NCBI GenBank assembly: GCA_017645785.1
Contig: JAGCNW010000019.1
Location: forward strand, 62,001-126,000
Direction: 5' to 3'
Source: Treponema sp.
Lineage (GTDB): Bacteria > Spirochaetota > Spirochaetia > Treponematales > Treponemataceae
Length of the DNA stretch: 64,000 nucleotides
Shown piece after piece: positions 61,146-64,000 of this stretch (position 1 is its first letter; the number at the start of each line of letters is the position of its first letter). The notes beneath the pieces were generated by a model, which did no database searches, was not told where the DNA came from, and saw nothing but the letters and a program-made list of their open reading frames with translations. The translations under genes were made by a program, and so were the position numbers.

Positions 61146-61412
61146 AACGCGATTATTACCGTAGTCGGCTCGGACAAAGTCGGCATTGTAGCCAAGGTCA
61201 CAAGTTTTTTGGCGGAGCATTCCGCCAACATCGTTGACATCACCCAGTCAATCCTTTCTGGCAATTTTGTCATGATGCTTATGGTCAACCTTGACAAGGC
61301 CGACCTTACAATTGACAGCTTTAGGGACCAAATGTTGGATTTGGGAAAAAAGATTGGAGTCGAAATCAACGTGATGAACGAGGCCGTCTTTTCGGCCATG
61401 CATAGAGTATAA
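61143..61412 (+). CDS. ACT domain protein (YkvR/UPF0237-like)
   Basis: An 89-residue two-part ACT protein (AIITVVGSDKVGIVAKVTSFLAEHSANIVDITQSILSGNFVMMLMVNL), matching the small stand-alone ACT family annotated UPF0237. Such proteins bind small ligands, probably amino acids, but no function is established. The start at 61143 rather than 61134 is chosen from the promoter and family start. The stop TAA overlaps the first A bases of the composite repeat. Confidence 0.9.
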   Translation: MNAIITVVGSDKVGIVAKVTSFLAEHSANIVDITQSILSGNFVMMLMVNLDKADLTIDSFRDQMLDLGKKIGVEINVMNEAVFSAMHRV

Positions 61413-61540
61413 AGATTCCCGCGTCAAGCGCGGGAATGACAGCGCTCGTGAGAGCGCAAGCAAATAATTTCCTTGCCATAATGCCGCATCGCGGCAGAAT
61501 GACATGAATGTCATGTTCGGGCTTGACCCGGACATCTTTT
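61411..61540. repeat. 130-base composite repeat, copy 2
   Basis: Same order as 49368-49497, differing at one base (GACATGAATG here, GACATAAATG there). It lies between the ACT gene and convergent dgt; the last bases reach the dgt stop. Confidence 0.9.
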
Positions 61541-61541
61541 G

Positions 61542-62813
61542 TCAGAACGAAATTATTTCTTCGTACAGGCCAATGGCGAATTGGTCTGTCATTCCGCTTA
61601 TGTATTCAATCAAGCACTTTTGCCATGACTCGTCGTTCGTGATGTCAAAGACTTGGGGCGTGGCGTAGCGCAAAATCCGCTTGCGGTCGGGCTGCTTTAT
61701 CGGCGCGTAGTTTGTGTATTTGACAAGCCAGTCCTCGAAGTTTTCAAGCAATTTTGGAAAGTATCTCAGCGCGTTGTAAAGGCGGCCCCTTTGCGCGTAG
61801 ATTTGCGTCCGCATTAGGGTAGTGTAAATCGTTTCTATTACGTTGCGCGCGTAGTTTTGGAATTCCTTTAAGCGCCAGTGGGTGTAAATCTTTGAATAGC
61901 TGAACTTGTGCAATTCCACGATGAACTTAAAGTATTCGTCGCTAAAGGTGATTCCCCGTTCTGGGTCGCTTTGCTCGCACAAATCGACAATCATGTCGTT
62001 TATCAAGACTGTCGTGTTGACGGCCTTGCCTGACCTTAAGGCTTTTTGTCCCTTTCCTTCAAAGCCAAGGCTGCTTCCAACTATGTCGCGAAGCATTCTG
62101 TAGGAACCCATGTCTAAAAGGTGGTAGGTTCGGGCGTCCTCCAAGTCGCGGCCAAGGAAAGAAATTTTGTCGGACACTTTCACCACGCAGCCTTCCCAAG
62201 TGTAGGGCTGCAAGAGGCCAGGCCGCTTTATCGTGTACAAGTCTATCGCGTCGTCGCGCGGAATTATTCCCTGTTGGTGGATCTCTCCGCAATGGCTTAT
62301 GAGGCCGTCGCGAACCGCGTAGGTAAGGTCAAGGTTTCGGTGGATGCCTTCCGGGTCCGAGAGAGTTTCGATGTAGTCGGCGAAAAAGAGGCTGTTGCGC
62401 TCGTGCCAAAATTTTTTGGGAGCGCCCGCGCCTTCCTTTTGCTTTAGGAGGGAATTGAGGCATTCCTCTCCAAAGTGGCCGAAGGGAGCGTGGCCAATGT
62501 CGTGGCCCAGCGCGATGGCCTTTGTAAGCTCTGCGTTGAGTCCAAGGTATTTTGAAATGGTCGTCGCGACGCTGGCCACGTGCTGGACGTGCTCCATCCT
62601 TGTGCAAATGTGGTCGTTGCGCGGCGCGAAAAACACTTGCGTCTTGTGCTTTAGCCGGCTGTAGGCCTGGCTGTGAAGGATGCGGGTGTAGTCGCGCTCA
62701 AACTCGCTTCGGATGTCGTTGCCCCTTTCGTACAGGGCGGAGGAACGTTTAATCGCCTCTTGCCATTTTGGAGAGCCCTGGACTGTGGCGACGCCTTTGA
62801 ATGAGTCTTTCAT
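61542..62813 (-). CDS. dgt: dGTPase-like HD-domain triphosphohydrolase
   Basis: A 423-residue HD-domain protein that removes triphosphate from deoxynucleotides. Marks: SEFERDYTRILHSQAYSRLKHKTQVFF, TRMEHVQHVASVATTISKYLGL (first His), ALGHDIGHAPFGHFGEECLN (HD pair) and the later GLISHCGEIHQQG. It is three bases after the HD-GYP gene on the same strand, so the two are translated together. Role in nucleotide pool control is inferred from the family. Confidence 0.92.
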   Translation of the reverse strand: MKDSFKGVATVQGSPKWQEAIKRSSALYERGNDIRSEFERDYTRILHSQAYSRLKHKTQVFFAPRNDHICTRMEHVQHVASVATTISKYLGLNAELTKAIALGHDIGHAPFGHFGEECLNSLLKQKEGAGAPKKFWHERNSLFFADYIETLSDPEGIHRNLDLTYAVRDGLISHCGEIHQQGIIPRDDAIDLYTIKRPGLLQPYTWEGCVVKVSDKISFLGRDLEDARTYHLLDMGSYRMLRDIVGSSLGFEGKGQKALRSGKAVNTTVLINDMIVDLCEQSDPERGITFSDEYFKFIVELHKFSYSKIYTHWRLKEFQNYARNVIETIYTTLMRTQIYAQRGRLYNALRYFPKLLENFEDWLVKYTNYAPIKQPDRKRILRYATPQVFDITNDESWQKCLIEYISGMTDQFAIGLYEEIISF

Positions 62814-62816
62814 TTT

Positions 62817-63878
62817 TTAGCCGCGCGCGTTTTTCTTTAAATTGTCGGCGGCCTTTTTTAGGCTGGAAACGATCTCGGGATTAAAGGCGCCGCATTCTCC
62901 GCTCTCGATCATTTTTATCGCGTCTTCGTGGCTGTAAGCCTTTTTGTACACGCGCTTTGAAATCAAAACTTCGTAGGCTTCAGCCGCTCCGGCAAGCTGC
63001 GCGCTGATGGGAATCTGGTTTTCCTTTAATCCTTCAGGATAACCGTTTCCGTCAAAGCGTTCCATGTGGCTTCGGCAAATTTCCTTTGCAAAAGTAAAGA
63101 ATGGTTCCGGGATTCCCTGAACCTCGCTCAAGATTTTTACGCCCGACTTAGGAGCGGCCTTGATTATTTCCATTTCGTCGTTTGTAAGCTTTTGGGGTTT
63201 TGTAAGAATCGCCTCGTTTACAAAAATTTTTCCAAGGTCGTGAAGGACGCTGGCGTTTGCGATCGCTGCGATGATGTCGCCTTTTAGTCCGTACTCAGGA
63301 TGGTCCAAGGCGAACTGTTCCGTCAAGATTTTAGTAATCTGGCGAACGCTGCGGTTGTGCTCCGTGTCTTCTACCGTTCGGCTTTCGACGGCCTCGCAAA
63401 TGTGGCCGATCAAGGAGCCTACGGCGTGGTTGAGATCCTCGCGCTGCATTTGAAGAATTTGGTCAATTTGAACTACGTCCGAATCCCTTTGCCTTTTTGC
63501 CTCAAAGAATTCGATCATGTTCTGCACGCGGCGCTTTATGATCATTGTGTTGAAGGGTTTGGGAATTACGTCAACCGCGCCGTAGTCGTAGGCGCGCTCG
63601 ATTACGTTGCTCGTCGCGTCGGTCGTAATCAAAAACACCGGGATTTTTTGAATCAAGGAATTGATGTTCAGTTCCTGCAAAACGCCAAAGCCGTCCATCT
63701 CGGGCATGATGATGTCCAAGAAAACCGCCGCGATGTCGTCTTGGTTTTCCTTTATCTTTTTAAGTCCGATGGAACCGTTCTCCGCCTCAAGGACTTCGTA
63801 TTCGCTCTTGAAGGCTTCTCCCAAAATGACTCGGTTCAACTCTACGTCGTCGATGACAATAACTTTCTTCTTTGACAT
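62817..63878 (-). CDS. HD-GYP response regulator (cyclic di-GMP phosphodiesterase)
   Basis: A 353-residue protein with a receiver domain (VIVIDDVELNRVILGEAF, phosphorylated Asp in AAVFLDIIMPEMDGFGVLQEL, Lys in VIPKPFNTMII) and an HD-GYP domain from about residue 150 (ASVLHDLGKIFVNEAIL, then SHMERFDGNGYPEGLKENQIPISAQL). The HD and GYP residues are intact, so it should hydrolyse cyclic di-GMP, matching the PilZ receptor at 44059. Its start overlaps the end of an upstream gene. Confidence 0.93.
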   Translation of the reverse strand: MSKKKVIVIDDVELNRVILGEAFKSEYEVLEAENGSIGLKKIKENQDDIAAVFLDIIMPEMDGFGVLQELNINSLIQKIPVFLITTDATSNVIERAYDYGAVDVIPKPFNTMIIKRRVQNMIEFFEAKRQRDSDVVQIDQILQMQREDLNHAVGSLIGHICEAVESRTVEDTEHNRSVRQITKILTEQFALDHPEYGLKGDIIAAIANASVLHDLGKIFVNEAILTKPQKLTNDEMEIIKAAPKSGVKILSEVQGIPEPFFTFAKEICRSHMERFDGNGYPEGLKENQIPISAQLAGAAEAYEVLISKRVYKKAYSHEDAIKMIESGECGAFNPEIVSSLKKAADNLKKNARG

Positions 63879-63881
63879 GTC

Positions 63882-64000
63882 TCACTCCACTTGCGACAAA
63901 ACGCCGCATACTGTATCCAATTCAGACAATACTGTTGGAATGCCTGATCGCGCTCCGTCATAATTCTTTGCCCTTATGTCCGCGACAACTTGCGAGCAAG
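63882..64000 (-). CDS. C-terminal end of an unidentified upstream gene
   Basis: On the minus strand an open frame enters from beyond the window and ends TGA at 63882-63884, giving VVADIRAKNYDGARSGIPTVLSELDTVCGVLSQVE. The stop lies three bases before the HD-GYP ATG, as in an operon. It could be a sensor kinase or phosphotransfer partner, but 38 residues are too few to tell. Confidence 0.5.
   Translation of the reverse strand, partial: CSQVVADIRAKNYDGARSGIPTVLSELDTVCGVLSQVE

Noticed and set aside
61248..61535. Minus-strand frames sharing an identical N-terminus at 61535 and 49492.
   Set aside because: The shared sequence is simply the translated composite repeat, and the remainder is antisense to real genes.

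Overview
The window reads as a chromosomal segment of a Treponema-like spirochaete of moderate GC content. This assignment is an inference from gene content: an archaeal-type UMP kinase, an Lpt gene trio, PilZ and HD-GYP signalling proteins, a HAMP-type chemoreceptor, many lipoproteins and a Rex repressor. I see no prophage, insertion sequence with a transposase, rRNA or CRISPR array. Housekeeping and amino-acid biosynthesis genes dominate.

Layout: 1-1.9 kb carries coaB-coaX-panD (coenzyme A). 2-9.1 kb carries a chemoreceptor, fused aspartokinase/homoserine dehydrogenase, a DAHP synthase/prephenate dehydratase fusion and an acetolactate synthase small subunit. 9.2-15 kb has tRNA-Leu(CAA), pyrG, lptC-lptA-lptB and rny. 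15-24 kb has an outer-membrane-like protein, mrp, a dihydrouridine synthase, a CYTH protein, a DUF975-like membrane protein, a SppA peptidase, a PTS IIA protein, a lytic transglycosylase and rex with two Rex boxes. 24-34.9 kb has serC-serA, a rhomboid-like protein, a VWA protein, a TPR lipoprotein, a GH2 enzyme, a wrecked REC-GGDEF-EAL gene and an AT-rich two-gene island (XRE regulator and lipoprotein). 35-41.8 kb is a complete trp operon, trpE-trpGD-trpCF-trpB-trpA. 41.9-64 kb carries gatB, pilZ plus TPR, a DUF192 protein, a cyclic-nucleotide-binding regulator, a HAD phosphatase, murB, cysS, an ECF sigma/anti-sigma/transglutaminase-fold operon, a UMP kinase, radC, rpsU, a Xaa-Pro peptidase, murJ, an ACT protein, dgt and an HD-GYP response regulator.

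Three things stand out beyond the genes. (1) Four intergenic copies (9427-9582, 15260-15375, 17247-17396, 26551-26803) of an apparently structured element: the closing helix has a different sequence in each copy yet stays complementary, and a short internal core is conserved. I do not recognise the family. (2) Two families of short hairpin repeats. One sits directly after stop codons and has also entered the reading frames of the dihydrouridine synthase and murB without breaking them. (3) About fifteen genes have a good promoter whose -10 box ends only 6-8 bases before the start codon and lack a Shine-Dalgarno, so they should make leaderless mRNAs; other genes in the window have ordinary leaders.

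Several enzymes look altered at key residues: CTP synthase has Asp where the glutaminase Cys is expected, the transglutaminase-fold protein has Ala in place of Cys, and the rhomboid-like protein lacks its Ser/His dyad. All calls rest on reading the sequence alone; no database search or structure prediction was run.
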